NCBI RefSeq assembly: GCF_022965805.1
Contig: NC_133105.1
Location: 26,821,208 to 26,885,207 of the forward strand
Direction of reading: 5' to 3'
DNA: 64,000 nucleotides
DNA from: Primulina eburnea
Lineage: Eukaryota > Streptophyta > Magnoliopsida > Lamiales > Gesneriaceae
Shown piece by piece: positions 35,310 to 47,244 of the stretch (position 1 is the first letter of the stretch; every line of letters starts with the position of its first letter). The position numbers were made by a program, and so were the translations under genes. Under the pieces are notes generated by a model. That model did not search any database, was not told where the DNA came from, and saw nothing but the letters and a program-made list of their open reading frames with translations.

Positions 35310-35767
35310 TTTTGAGGTTGTTTCTCTCTTCTTTCTTGGAGTTTTAAAGTATACTTGAGATTGTTTCTCTCTTCTTTCTTGGAGTTTTAAAGTATTCTTG
35401 GCTTCCTAAGGCAGCGGTTAACACGTCATTCATTCCATAAGATTTGAACTCTCCTTTGCCTTTCTTTTCCAACAATTCATCCTACAATGGAGACATGACA
35501 AATCAATTCACAATCTACAGTGTTATTTATCTAGGAAATATGACGATTGAATAAAACTAAAAATTTACAATTTTTTCAGCAACTTCTGATGTCTCCGAAC
35601 ATGTTATGTTGCCAGATTTGTCTTCTCGAGCATTACGCCAAAGCACAGATCTATAAACTTCCTCATCTTCAGCAACCAATTTTTTGTTCCGCTACAATTT
35701 CAAAACTCATATGTTTAATAACATGAAGAACATGCTAAAAATTACAAATATATTGCTCTGTTTCTTA
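35310..35767 (-). pseudogene. CACTA-encoded protein, middle part (plant En/Spm transposase family), right of the Athila insertion on the protein
   Basis: The minus strand reads KLVAEDEEVYRSVLWRNARE, DKSGNITCSETSEVAEKID and GMNDVLTAALGSQEYFKTP, the conserved C-terminal half of the plant En/Spm transposase domain (PF03004-like). It is continuous with 47245-48360 once the 35773-47239 retrotransposon and one copy of CCAAT are removed. A duplicated TTTCTCTCTTCTTTCTTGGAGTTTT (35316-35340 and 35358-35382) partly repeats the end. Confidence 0.7.
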
Positions 35768-35772
35768 CCAAT

Positions 35773-37192
35773 TGATAAGTGCAAGATTTGCACTTAATTT
35801 ACATTCGAATCCAGTTTGAATTATGCTTGTTTCGAACAGAATTATGCGTTTTTGGTTTGTTTCTGTTGTCATTTCAGGAATGGAGAAAATAGCGAACACG
35901 AAGCCAAGTGGACCAAGAAGCGCACGACCACGAGCACGCCACCGGACAGATGTGTGCGCGCGGCCGCGCCACTTCACGCGCAGGCGCGCGCGCACCCAAA
36001 CAAAAGCCAGACCAGAGAGGCGCGCGCCAACGCGCCACATCACGATCAGCCACGTGCGCAATGACAAGTCACCCGAGCAGAACATCGCGCGCCACCGCAC
36101 AACATCACGCGCATGCGCGCGCGCACTCATACCAGCGACTGACCAGAGGCTTACGCGCAGTCGCGCCAGTTCTCGCGCCCCCGCTCGCACACATGCACGG
36201 CCAAACACAGCAGATCACGCGCCACCGCGCGCGCGCTGCATCTCGGAATGATATATAAGGTTCGATTAGGTCAATCTGGGAGAGACACGCCGTTTTGGAC
36301 GAAAAACAGAGGGAAGACTCGGAGCGAAGGCGAGACGACGACACGACACGCGAAGATCGATTACAAAGACGAAGAGCGACAAATCTGGGGACAGAGATGA
36401 CACTTCGGATTTGTTATCTGTCTTTTGCATTTTTATTTTCTCATATGTCAATGTCTAAAACTTTGAATATGCATCGTTTTTATTTCGATTTGGTGATGAA
36501 CTTATATACCATTCTAGAGAATGATGTAGCTTTGTGGACATGATTATTTGGCATGGTTATTTTATAAGATTGAATTCCATTTCATGTTTACTTGTGTTTC
36601 TCTGTGTTTATTGCACTGCAATTTACTGGCCATAAATTGTTTGTTGTTTGATTAATTCTACAACTCGGGAGAGGGACTAGGATTATAGATCATTAGAACA
36701 CATCGTTAAATGTTTATATCGTTCGGAAGACGTATAACTTTAGCGAGTCTGAGTAAGAATATTGTTTGCATTTATCTACGAGACTTAGATTCGCATTAGG
36801 AATAATTGAATCGAAGTTGATATATACAGTTATTCGTCACTTGGGAAAGGGGGAATAACATAACCTAAGTGTTCTTGGCCATTAAATAATTGAAATTCAG
36901 GAATATAAATTCAACTGTGAATATTTATCATGGAAACTTTGTGAAATCATTTCTCTAGATATTTTCTCTCATTATTATTTCTCAATTCGGTGATTTAATT
37001 AATTCATTGTGTTCAATTAATTCTTTCAAACAAACCAACCTTTTATTTGATTCTTCTAAATAAAGTTGAGACTATTTTAATTACGAGCACTGATATACAT
37101 TTTTATACACACTCCTCGTGGGATCGATATCTGTACTTTAACCAATACTAAAACTTGACACCGTACACTTGCGGTAGTGAAAGCACGCAACA
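35773..37192 (+). repeat. 5' LTR of the Athila-type element
   Basis: 1420 bp. It includes a very GC-rich block at about 35925-36240 full of CGCGCG and GCGCCA motifs, which creates spurious open frames on both strands. The part 36322-36807 has no counterpart in the 3' LTR. Confidence 0.92.
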
Positions 37193-37198
37193 AGTTTT

Positions 37199-37212
37199 TG
37201 GCGCCGTTGCCA
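37199..37212 (+). promoter_or_regulatory. Primer-binding site of the Athila-type element
   Basis: TGGCGCCGTTGCCA seven bases after the 5' LTR, the form used by Athila-like gypsy elements (tRNA-Asp type by family knowledge). Confidence 0.9.
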
Positions 37213-37335
37213 GGGAGTTTAAAATTTGAATTTATATCAGTATTGTTACCAATTAGTCTAGATTTTAATTTAGAGCCTTTACTTTTATTTTATTTTATAT
37301 TGATTGAGTTTTTCATTTTTTCTGCTTGACGGTGT

Positions 37336-39770
37336 ATGTTAAGATCACAAAGCCCTGACTTGCTTATTTTTGATCCGGAGATCGAAAGAACTGCGAGAAG
37401 ATTAAGAAAAGCAAGAAGAGAAGAGATCCAAGCATTGACTGAGAACAGAGAGAATGACAGACACGCCCAGCCAGATGCGATTCCTATAAGAGATCACTTC
37501 CGACCAGTGATCAACAATCATTACTCTGGTATTGCAAGAGGGACAATCAAAGACAATAATTTTGAATTGAAGCCCGCTCTAATCAATATGGTTCAGCAAA
37601 ACCAGTTTGCTGGAACAACCACATCTGATCCTCACGTTCACCTGAGGACCTTCTTGGAGATAATGGATACGGTAAAGATTAATAATGTTCCTGATGATAT
37701 TATTAGACTGCGTTTGTTTCCGTTTTCTCTTAGGGATCAAGCTAGAGGATGGCTCCAATCACTTCCCTTGGGAAGTATTACGACATGGCAGGAGCTGGCG
37801 ACAAAATTTCTGGCAAAATACTTTCCCCCTGAAAAGTCTGCACAGTTGAAAATTGAGATTAGCACGTTCAGGCAGACTGAGTTCGAGCAACTGTATGAGG
37901 CATGGGAAAGATACAAGGAGCTGTTAAGAAAGTGCCCAAACCATGGCTTCGAAGACTGGGTGCAGATTGAGTTATTCTACAACGGTCTAAATGGGCAAAC
38001 AAGAGGAACAGTGGATGCTGCAGCTGGTGGCACGATCTTTGCTAAATCTCCCGAGCAAGCTTATGACTTGCTTGAACATATGACAATAAATAGCTACCAG
38101 TGGCCATCTGAAAGGGCAGGAGTAAAAAGGACAGCTGGAGTTTATGCTGTGGATCCTATTACGTCACTCACTGTACAGGTATCAGCACTGACCACACAAC
38201 TTGGAGCTATGAACAAAGTGAGCATATCAGAAACTGAGAGTCCATCGACTGTTGCTGAAGAACAATCTATTCTTGAAGAAGCTCAGTACGTCAACAACAG
38301 AAATTTTGGAGGATTTGGAGGATATCGAGGTAACCCTCCCCCTAATACTTATCACCCAGGATTAAGAAATCATGAAAATTTTTCTTATGCAAATAACAAA
38401 AATGTGTTGAATCCTCCACCGGGTTCAATACATCAAAGGGAGAGGGAAAACCTTCGTTTGAAGATTTAGTAGGAACATTTGTTGCTGAGTCCGGCAAGAG
38501 GATGGCACGGACTGAATCTCGCCTTGACAATATGGAGACTCACATGGGAAATATGGATGCCACAATGAAATCATTGGAAACTCAAATTGGACAGTTGGCT
38601 ACCGCATTGAGAGATCAGAATAGGGGTCAATTTCCTAGTAACACCGAGGTTAACCCTAAAGAACAGTGCAAGGCAGTCAGTTTGAGGAGTGGAAAGGAGT
38701 TAGAGGTACAAACTCCTAAAGAGAGGGTGGAAAGTGAAAAGATAGTTGAAGAAGGGAAAACTAATGAATCCAAGACAGAAGTTGAAGTAGAACGACCTCC
38801 AATATATAAGCCGACCCTACCATACCCTCAGAGATTCAAAAAGAAGAAATTGGATGATCAGTTTGCAAAATTCTTGGAGATTTTTAAGAAGATACACATC
38901 AACATACCATTTGCTGATGCTTTGGAGCAAATGCCGAATTATGCAAAGTTTATTAAAGATGTGATGTCTAAGAAGAGGAAGCTACAGGAGTTTGAAACTG
39001 TGAACCTTACTAAAGAGTGTAGCGCCATATTGCAGAAGAAGCTACCACAGAAATTAAAAGATCCAGGGAGTTTTACTATTCCTTGCTTTATTGGTGGTTC
39101 TAAATGCAGTAAAGTCTTATGTGATTTAGGAGCGAGTATTAATTTGATGTCATTTTCTATTTACAGGGAATTGGAGCTTGGAGAGGTTAAACCAACCACG
39201 ATTACCTTGCAGCTTGCAGACAGAAGTCTCACGTATCCACGTGGGATCGTCGAAGATGTGTGGGTAAAAGTGGATAAATATATTTTTCCTGCTGATTTTG
39301 TGATTTTAGATATGGAAGAGAATCATGATGCTCCACTAATCTTTGGGAGACCGTTTCTGGCAACTGGAAGGGCTTTGATAGACGTGCACAAGGGTGAACT
39401 CACCCTGAGAGTTGGAGGAGAAGCTGTCATTTTTAATATCTATCACGCCATGAAGGAGTCAAATGAGGTAAGCACTTGTAAAGGCATTGATATTTTAGAC
39501 TCATGTATGTCTCTTGATTGTGCAGAAACTAGGGATCCCCTGGAGAGCTGTTTGATAGGTGCTGCAGGAACTGCCGATGAAGACGACTGGGAAGTGAAAG
39601 AGCAACTCGTGGCTCTTGATGGATCAAAGAAAGAAAGGAGAAAAGATGCAATGCCTGAAGATTTGAATGTAAATGAGAAAATTGAGGTAAAAGCACCTTC
39701 TCCTGACTTAAAGGAACTACCAAGCCACCTTTGTTATGCATTTTTAGGTGAAAGTCGACATATCCGGTAA
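37336..39770 (+). pseudogene. Athila-type gag and protease
   Basis: Starts MLRSQSPDLLIFDPEIERT at 37336. The Gag domain lies at about residues 85-180 (LRLFPFSLRDQARGWLQSL, then TTWQELATKFLAKYFPP). A one-base loss near 38420, in a run of G, shifts the frame. Reading resumes in the next frame to 39770 and includes a coiled region (RLDNMETHMGNMDATMKSLE) and a retropepsin-like domain with CDLGASINLMS near 39120 and IFGRPFLATGRALID. At the end a single-base insertion near 39753 turns the link to RT into a stop. Apart from these two shifts the region is open. Confidence 0.9.
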
Positions 39771-41364
39771 TCATCTCTTTCTCTCTTACTTGTACTGAAA
39801 AAGATAAATTATTGAGAGTATTGAGGAAATTTAAAGCTGCTTTAGGATGGTCGATTTCTGATATTAGGGGAATTAGCTCCACTATATGCATGCATAAAAT
39901 TTTGATGGAGGAGTCATATACTCCTTATGTGGATCACCAGAGGAGGTTGAACCCAGCAATGAAAGAGGTTGTGAAAAACGAGGTACTGAAATTACTAAAT
40001 GCTGGTGTGATTTATGCCATTTCTGATAGTAATTGGGTGTCTCATGTACAAGTTGTACCAAAAAAAGGTGGAATAACTATGGTGAAAAACAAAAATGACG
40101 AACTGATATCTACTCGTACAGTAACTGGCTGGCGAGTATGTATTGATTATCGAAAGTTAAACAATGCCACACGTAAAGATCATTTTCCACTGCCTTTTAT
40201 TGATCAAATGTTTGATAGACTTGCTGGCTATTGTCATTATTGTTTTTTAGATGGTTATTCAGGTTATAACCAAATTGCTATAGCGCCAGAAGATCAGGAG
40301 AAGACTACTTTCATGTGTCCCTATGGCACGTTTGCTTTTCGGAGAATGCCGTTTGGGCTATGTAATGCACCTGCCACTTTCCAGAGGTGCATGATGGCCA
40401 TTTTCGCAGATATGGTGGAGGAAATTATGGAAGTCTTCATGGACGACTTTTCGGTATTTGATTCGTCGTTTGATCATTGTTTACATAACCTATCCCTTGT
40501 TTACAGAGATGCCAGGATAAGAACTTAGTTCTTAATTGGGAGAAGTATCACTTTATGGTCCAAGAGGGTATTGTTCTTGGGCATAAAGTGTCGTCCAGGG
40601 GATTAGAGGTGGACCGAGCTAAAGTCGTTGCAATCGAAAAACTCCCCCCACCAAAGAACATCAAAGGAATAAGGAGCTTTCTCGGACATGCGGGGTTTTA
40701 TCGTAGATTTATTAAAGATTTTTCTAAGATCACTAAACCCCTATGTAATTTACTTGAAAAGGAATCGACTTTTATATTTGATGATGATTGTTTGCAGGCA
40801 TTTGAGAAGATCAAAATGGCATTGGTGACCGCACCGATCATGATAGTGCCGGATTGGAAGGAGCCCTTTGAGCTAATGTGTGATGCAAGTGATTATGCAG
40901 TGGGCGCTGTCTTAGGCCAAAGAAGGGACAAGATGTTTAGGGCGATTTACTACGCAAGTCGTACGATGGATGCTGCTCAACAGAATTACACTACGACCGA
41001 GAAGGAGATGTTGGCAGTAGTATTTGCTTTCGACAAATTCAGGCCTTATCTGATTGGCACAAAGGTAATCGTTTTCACTGACCATGCAGCTATTCGCTAC
41101 CTTTTCGCCAAGAAAGATGCAAAACCACGCTTGATAAGGTGGATTTTGCTATTACAAGAATTTGACTTTGAGGTCAAGGATAAAAAAGGTAGTGAGAATC
41201 AGGTAGCTGATCATTTGTCGAGGCTTGAGTTGGAGGAGAAGAAAGAAGAGGGAGCTATACAGGAAACTTTTCCGAATGAGCAACTCTTTGAGGTAAACAC
41301 TGTAATTCCTTGGTTTGCTGATATTTCAAATTTTTTGTCCTGTGGTACCTTTCTCCATATCTGA
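39771..41364 (+). pseudogene. Athila-type reverse transcriptase and RNase H
   Basis: RT begins around 39812 (LRKFKAALGWSISDI). It carries WRVCIDYRKLN, PFGLCNAPATFQRCM and the catalytic FMDD at about 40436-40447, in place of the commoner YxDD but usual for this lineage. A one-base insertion near 40505 breaks the frame, and reading resumes in the next frame at about 40530 (NLVLNWEKYHFMV). RNase H spans about 40860-41230, with FELMCDASDYAVGAVLGQ, TTTEKEMLAVVFA and DHLSRLE. A further shift near 41320 separates it from integrase. Confidence 0.9.
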
Positions 41365-42588
41365 TCTATCATCAGAAGAAGAAGTTTGTCCATGATATCA
41401 AGTTTTATTATTGGGATGACCCATTTGTGTACAAGAGATGTGCTGACCAAGTGATTAGGAGATGCGTGGAGGGTCTCGAAGCCCAACAAATTTTGGAGAA
41501 GTGTCATTCTTCACCATATGGTGGACACTTTGGAGCGTCACGAACAGCAGATAAAGTATTGCAATCTGGTTTCTATTGGCCAAGTTTGTTTAAAGATATT
41601 TATACCTTAGTAAAATCATGTGATAGATGCCAGAGGTTAGGAAACATCTCTAGGCGTCACGAATTACCACTGACAAATGTTTTGGAAGTGTAACTTTTTG
41701 ACGTTTGGGGTATAGATTTCATGGGACCCTTTCCCCCGTCTTTTGGTAACTCTTATATTCTGTTAGCTGTTGATTATGTGTCCGAAATGGGTGGAAGCAA
41801 TCGCCACCAGTACTAATGACTCTCATGTTGTAGCGAAATTTGTGCATAAGAACATCTTCACCAGATTTGGAACACCGAGAGCCATCATAAGTGATGAAGG
41901 TACGTATTTTTGCAATAGAATTTTCAACTCACTTTTGGCTAAATACAGTGTGAAGCACAAAGTGGCACTAGCATATTACCCTCAATCGAATGGCCAAGCT
42001 GAAGTATCCAACCGGAAAATTAAGTAAATTCTGGAAAAGACTGTCAACACCAACCGGAGGGATTGGGCTACGAAGTTGGATGATGCATTATGGGCTTATC
42101 GGACCGCATTCAAGACGCCTATTGGGATGTCTCCCTATAGGCTAATTTTTGGGAAAGCATGCCACTTGCCACTAAAACTGAAGCACCGAGCATTTTGGGC
42201 AGTTAAAAAGTTGAAATTCGACCTAAAAGCTTCTGGCGATGTCAGAAAACTGCAGTTAAGTGAGATGGATGAATTCCGAAATGACGCATATGAAAATGCC
42301 AAAATCTACAAAGAGCAAACTAAGAAGTGGCATGACAAAATCATTGTCCGAAGGGAGCTCAAACCAGGACAACAAGTCCTTCTATTCAACTCTCGTCTGA
42401 AATTGTTTCCTGGTAAACTGAAATCACGTTGGTCAGGGCCATTTGTAGTGGAAACAGTATATCCTCATGGGCTATCGAGTTGAAGTGCATTGATGGACGA
42501 ACTTTCAAGGTCAATGGACAGCGGGTTAAGGCATACTATGGAACTGAAGTGAGGAATATTGACAATCTTAGTCTGGGTGAACCCAATT
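41365..42588 (+). pseudogene. Athila-type integrase
   Basis: The zinc-binding HHCC region is visible at 41500-41640 (CHSSPYGGH, then SCDRCQ). The core has [11 protein letters not shown] at about 41700 for the first Asp, [10 protein letters not shown] at about 41890 for the second, and GQAEVSNR for the Glu, so all three catalytic acids remain. A TAA stop at about 41691 (from Glu), a frame change near 41785 and a stop at about 42026 (KIK-stop) interrupt it. The C-terminal part runs to about 42588 (NIDNLSLGEPN). Confidence 0.88.
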
Positions 42589-42779
42589 GAGCAGGACTGA
42601 TAGTCGGGCTGATGACGTTAAACCAAGCGCTGTGTGGGAGGCAACCCGCATTTATTTATTTTCGCATTCGCTCTGCTTCATTATTTCATTTCAATTTCGT
42701 AGTTAATATTTTTAATATTCTCGATTTTAATATTAATCTGAATCGTTTTATTTTTGCAGGTTATTTATTAAAAAAAATG

Positions 42780-43040
42780 TGTGAAAATACAGATGCATGC
42801 GCGCCCCAGCGCGAATTCTCGCGCTGCCGCGCGCCCAGAACCAAGAGCAAGCACAGCAGCTGGTGCGCCATCGCGCAACATCTCGCGCGGCAGCGCGCTA
42901 ATTATCAGAGGCAAGGGACAGAAACCCGCGCGCCCCAGCGCGAGTTCACGCGCGACCGCGCGCGCATACTTAGTCGCAGATGACAGAAACCTGCGCGCGG
43001 TCGCGCCACTTCTCGCGCGACCGCGCGCGCAGCGTATAGA
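42780..43040 (+). repeat. GC-rich CGCGCG block between integrase and the downstream open frame
   Basis: Dense GCGCGCCCCAGCGCGA-like text with strand-symmetric CGCGCG motifs. It is the same style as the GC-rich blocks in the two LTRs (about 35925-36240 and 46440-46770), although the rest of the element is AT-rich. Confidence 0.8.
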
Positions 43041-43447
43041 TTTTTTTTAAAGCAAAACCCTACCTCTCGATTTTGTTACTCACAAATCTCTCTCCACAAC
43101 AAACAGCCGCCACCCTCACAAATCCTCTCCAAATCATACTTCACCACCTCCATAACTCAATCCAACTCTTTCTTTCACCATCAAACCTTCACACAACTCA
43201 TCTCCATCATCAAACCACCGCCGCCTTCCACAGCAGCCGCCGCCCCTCCACCCAACCGCCGCACTTCCAGCAGCAAGTCATCGCCGCCGCCTTCCCCGGC
43301 CGCCGGGTGTCATCTCAAGCTATTGTCTTCAAGGGTACCGTTTCTTCTACATTATTATTTTTGGGATAATTTTCAGATTTCAAGCAATTGTTGGTGGGTT
43401 TGTGCTCTGTATTTGTTAATTATTGGTGTGGACACAAATTGAACACT

Positions 43448-44612
43448 ATGCCGCCGAGAAAAAGATCAAAGGATGGGGCTTCCTCGTCTCGTTCCTACGA
43501 TGCTCACAAATTTTGGAACGAGGAAGCCTTTCGGGTATATGAGAGCACCATGTCTCGATCTATCATTAATGAAAGAGGGCTAGATATGAGCCACCTAGAC
43601 TGTAATATAATTGAGGAAGTTGTGCGAAGGGGATGGGTAGATATAGCACAGTCTCCGCCAGACGCCGTGATATCCGTAGTCCGTGAATTTTATACGAATT
43701 TGAGAATCAAACATGAGGAATACGGAGTTTTGGTGCGAGGGCAACTCGTCTATTTTGATTCGGCCACCATTAATGCAATCTACAATCTGCCAGATTTTGA
43801 AAATGACGGGTACACTGAGTTGATCACTGGGGATGTGAACTACGATCAGATTATCAAGACATTATGCATCGAGGGTGCAGGGTGGAGATTGAATCAGGGC
43901 TTCTCGGTTACGCTGAAGAAATCTGATTTACGCCGTGACCCACGCCGCTGGGCATCTTTTATTCTTTCACGGATCATGCCCTCCTCCCATCAGACTGAAA
44001 TTACAAAGGCTAAAGTGGCGTTGATTTACGCCATCATGACTGGGAAAACCGTCGATCTTGGGAAGCTCATTCACAGTTATATCATGCGTGCTGATACGGG
44101 ACTCATGACCGTCAGCCTCCCTTGTGCACATACTATCACCAGCCTTATGTCTTCATGCCGGTGTGCAATGGGGCGCCGATGAATAGGTTTTGAAAGCCAA
44201 GGCCCAATCACAGTATATTGAAGTAGACCGTTCACGCTTTGGATACGAAATAAAATGACAAGAGGCCAGGGCAGAGTACAACCAGAGGGCCAGAGCACGC
44301 AATCCACCACCACCACCATCGATCCCTCGATCCAGTTTGCGAGACAGGATGTTCCGACTGGAACAGGATATGCGGGTATAATGACAAGAGCAAGCTGAAC
44401 ACCGACACACTACTAGTACCTTCATGTCTTTTATGATGGACTTCACATCAGTGCTTGCCCAGCGTTTCCCACCTACTGGACCCGCGGATGTTCCCTATCC
44501 ACCACATCCAGACTGGCCACCACAATACCCACCACCAGTTCTATCACCACCGCAGCCCATGGATGATGATGATGAAGAGGCTTCGAACGATGACTCGAGC
44601 CCCGAGTTCTGA
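43448..44612 (+). pseudogene. Downstream (env-position) open frame of the Athila-type element
   Basis: Starts MPPRKRSKDGASSS at 43448 and is open to 44182. Residues about 20-230 resemble the putative plant transposon protein domain found after pol in Athila elements (RGLDMSHLD, EFYTNLRI, then KVALIYAIMTGK). A frameshift near 44110 ends the open part. The downstream frame continues with an Arg/Ala-rich stretch and finishes near 44612 with a Pro-rich and acidic tail (PPHPDWPPQYPPP, MDDDDEEASND). In position it is the env-like frame of Athila elements. I see no convincing signal peptide or membrane anchor, so an envelope function is not supported here. Confidence 0.7.
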
Positions 44613-46272
44613 CACTTGGGAGCGAGGTATGTGTTGTCATGTTCTTCATTTCTATACATTGAGGACAATGCATACTTTAAGTTTGGGGGGATGCAATTGC
44701 TTTGATTTCTTTGTTAGTTAGTTTTTTTTATTTATTGCGTAGTATTAGTTAATTTGATTTTTTATTGCATGTTAGAACTTGTTAGGTAGAGTCATGGATA
44801 AGTAAAATGTGTGGCCAATGATGAAAATTGAATTATGGTCCTGAAGTTTATATGTGTTCATGATAACTTAGAAGTCACAATTATTCTGCACTGTCGTGTT
44901 TGTTGATACTATCATTGCTTAGAGACAAGTTGCAGCCCTGTGATGCTAAATAGATGAGGGAGATTCGATTCTTGGTAAATCTTGCATGACATTGATTGAC
45001 ACTTTTGCAGACTTAGAAATGATCTAGGCAGTTTTTCACAATATCTTGGGCCTGTGTTCTTTGTTTACTGTCAATTGTAGCCCTTTGAGCTTCAAGTTAA
45101 TTGAGATGCGTACTTTTTCTTCATGCAACTATTTCATCTACCATTTTATTGAAAATTGCATGTGATTGGTTTGTATGAGTTGACTAATGGATTGATGGAA
45201 GTCTAGGACTTGTTTGAACACTTTTCGAGGCGAAATACGGATAATATGTGACATAGGAATGATTTAGGCGATCTTTGGAGCCATTTTAAGCCTTCGAGCC
45301 TACCAAACGAAAATGAAATATCCCTAGTGTCCAATTTTGAGCCTACAAAAAAAAATTAAAAAAAATCAAGTGGTGTGTGTCAATGACATACAATTAGCCC
45401 CCACTTGTATCTATTCTATATCCCACAGCAACTACCAAATGAAGCTTATACACTTAATTCCCTACTTGATTTTGAGAGAAATAAATTCAGTGGTGTTGTA
45501 ATGATTCAAATGCTCCTTGAAAAGAAAAAAAAAGTTTGCAAAAAGGAGTTGGCAAAGAAAAGAAGAAGAAAAACAAAGAAAATGATGAATCAAAAGTGGT
45601 GAAAAAGAAAATATATGGGAGATGAAGGATATGAATGAAAAGAAAACAATAAGTGGATGGTGAATGAAAAGAGAATGAAAAGGAGTGAAATTGATGAAGA
45701 TTTGATTATTTCTCTCAAATTTTGAATCCCATACCTTTTATTGTAGCCGTGAGCCGTGGCCTGACGTTACAAGCCTACAAGACCTATTAACCTTGTCACA
45801 TTTATCTAATATACTAGTGGAGAAAAGTTGTTCAAGTCAAGCCTATGGATACCTGAAAAACATTGTCATCGAGTATAGACTTTAATCACTTGCTTGCGAG
45901 CATCTCATTGTGTGATTTCATCTTTGGCATACGTGTGTTGACCATCTTTCGAGCCAAATAATCACCGATAAAGTCCTATGTGATCTATGAATGCGAATTT
46001 ATATTTTGATGAAGTGCGAGTTGAACTAAACAGAGGATTTCTTGATTCTGTAAGGTGGATGGGCATTATGACTCTATTTGAGCACTCAATGGGGTAAACG
46101 AACATTGACTTATCACACACACACGTGACTCTTGGGAAATCATGAATTACATTAAAATAGATAAGGTCTGAGCCAATATCACTTCTTGCGAATCCATGAC
46201 TGTTAAGAGTTTCATTACTTATTAATTGACTTCCTGTTTTTATTTTATTTTGCTCGGGACTAGCAAAAGTTC
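44613..46272 (+). other. Long non-coding 3' region of the Athila-type element
   Basis: About 1.65 kb with no gene. It opens with an internal polypurine-like AAGTTTGGGGGGA near 44678, almost identical to the real tract at 46273, and otherwise is ordinary AT-rich text including an A/G-rich patch at 45515-45690. Confidence 0.6.
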
Positions 46273-46284
46273 AAGTTTGGGGGG
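46273..46284 (+). promoter_or_regulatory. Polypurine tract
   Basis: AAGTTTGGGGGG immediately upstream of the 3' LTR start TGATAAG at 46287. It primes plus-strand synthesis. Confidence 0.88.
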
Positions 46285-46286
46285 TT

Positions 46287-47239
46287 TGATAAGTGCAAGA
46301 TTTGCACTTAATTTATATTTGAATCCAGTTTGAATTATGCCTGTTTCGAACAGAATTATGCTTTTTTGGTTTGTTTCTGTTGTCATTTCAGGAATAGAGA
46401 AAATAGCGAACACGAAGCCAAGTGGACCAAGAAGCGCACGACCACGAGCACGCCACTGGACAGATGTGTGTGCGCGGCCGCGCCACTTCACGCGCAGGCG
46501 CGCGCACCCATACAAAATCAAGACCAGAGAGGCGCGCGCCAACGCGCCACATCACGCGCAGCCGTGCGCGCAATGACAAGTCACCCGAGCAGAACATCAC
46601 CCGCCACCGCGCGACATCACGCGCATGCGCGCACGCACTCATACCAGCGACTGACCAGAGGCTTACGCGTGGTCGCGCCAGTTCTCGCGCCCCTGCGCGC
46701 ACACATGCACGACAAAACACAGCAGATCCCGCGCCACCGCGCCACTTTCACTGCCACCGCCCGCCGCATCTCGGAATGATATATAAGGTGCGATTAGGTC
46801 AATCTGGGAGAGACACGCCGTTTTGGACGAAAAAACAGAGGGAAGACTCGTTTTGAATCGAAGTTGATATATACAGTTATTCGTCACTTGGGAAAGGGGG
46901 AATAACATAACCTAAGTGTTCTTGGCCATTAAATAATTGGAATTCAGGAATATAAATTCAACTGTGAATATTTATCGTGGAAACTTTGTGAAATCATTTC
47001 TCTAGATATTTTCTCTCATTATTATTTCTCAATTCGGTGATTTAATTAATTCATTGTGTTCAATTAATTCTTTCAAACAAACCAACCTTTTATTTGATTC
47101 TTCTAAATAAAGTTGAGACTATTTTAATTACGAGCACTAATATACATTTTTATACACACTTCTCGTGGGATCGATATCTGTACTTTAACCAGTACTAAAA
47201 CTTGACACCGTACACTTGTGGTAGTGAAAACATGCAACA
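46287..47239 (+). repeat. 3' LTR of the Athila-type element, internally deleted
   Basis: Matches the 5' LTR at both ends but lacks about 480 bp (36322-36807). The junction after AAGACTCG (46850) reads TTTTGAATCGAAG. In the part compared (about 380 bp at the 3' end) roughly eight substitutions differ, most of them C/T or G/A. Confidence 0.9.
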
Positions 47240-47244
47240 CCAAT

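Larger units (their letters stand above)
35773..47239 (+). mobile_element. Full-length Athila-type Ty3/gypsy retrotransposon
   Basis: An 11.5-kb element between perfect 5-bp duplications CCAAT (35768-35772 and 47240-47244). Both LTRs begin TGATAAGTGCAAG and end GCAACA. The PBS TGGCGCCGTTGCCA starts at 37199. Order: gag, protease, RT, RNase H, integrase, then a separate downstream open frame in the env-like position, a long non-coding stretch, and a polypurine tract AAGTTTGGGGGG at 46273-46284. All coding parts carry frameshifts or stops. It inserted into the CACTA gene. Confidence 0.93.

Noticed and set aside
35816..36344. Several Arg/Ala-rich open frames on both strands, and similar ones at 46240-46908
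   Set aside because: Produced by the GC-rich CGCGCG block of the LTR, which lacks stops in all frames. No conserved protein.
43448..44182. Functional envelope protein in the Athila-type element
   Set aside because: Position is env-like, but no signal peptide or membrane anchor is evident and the frame is broken.
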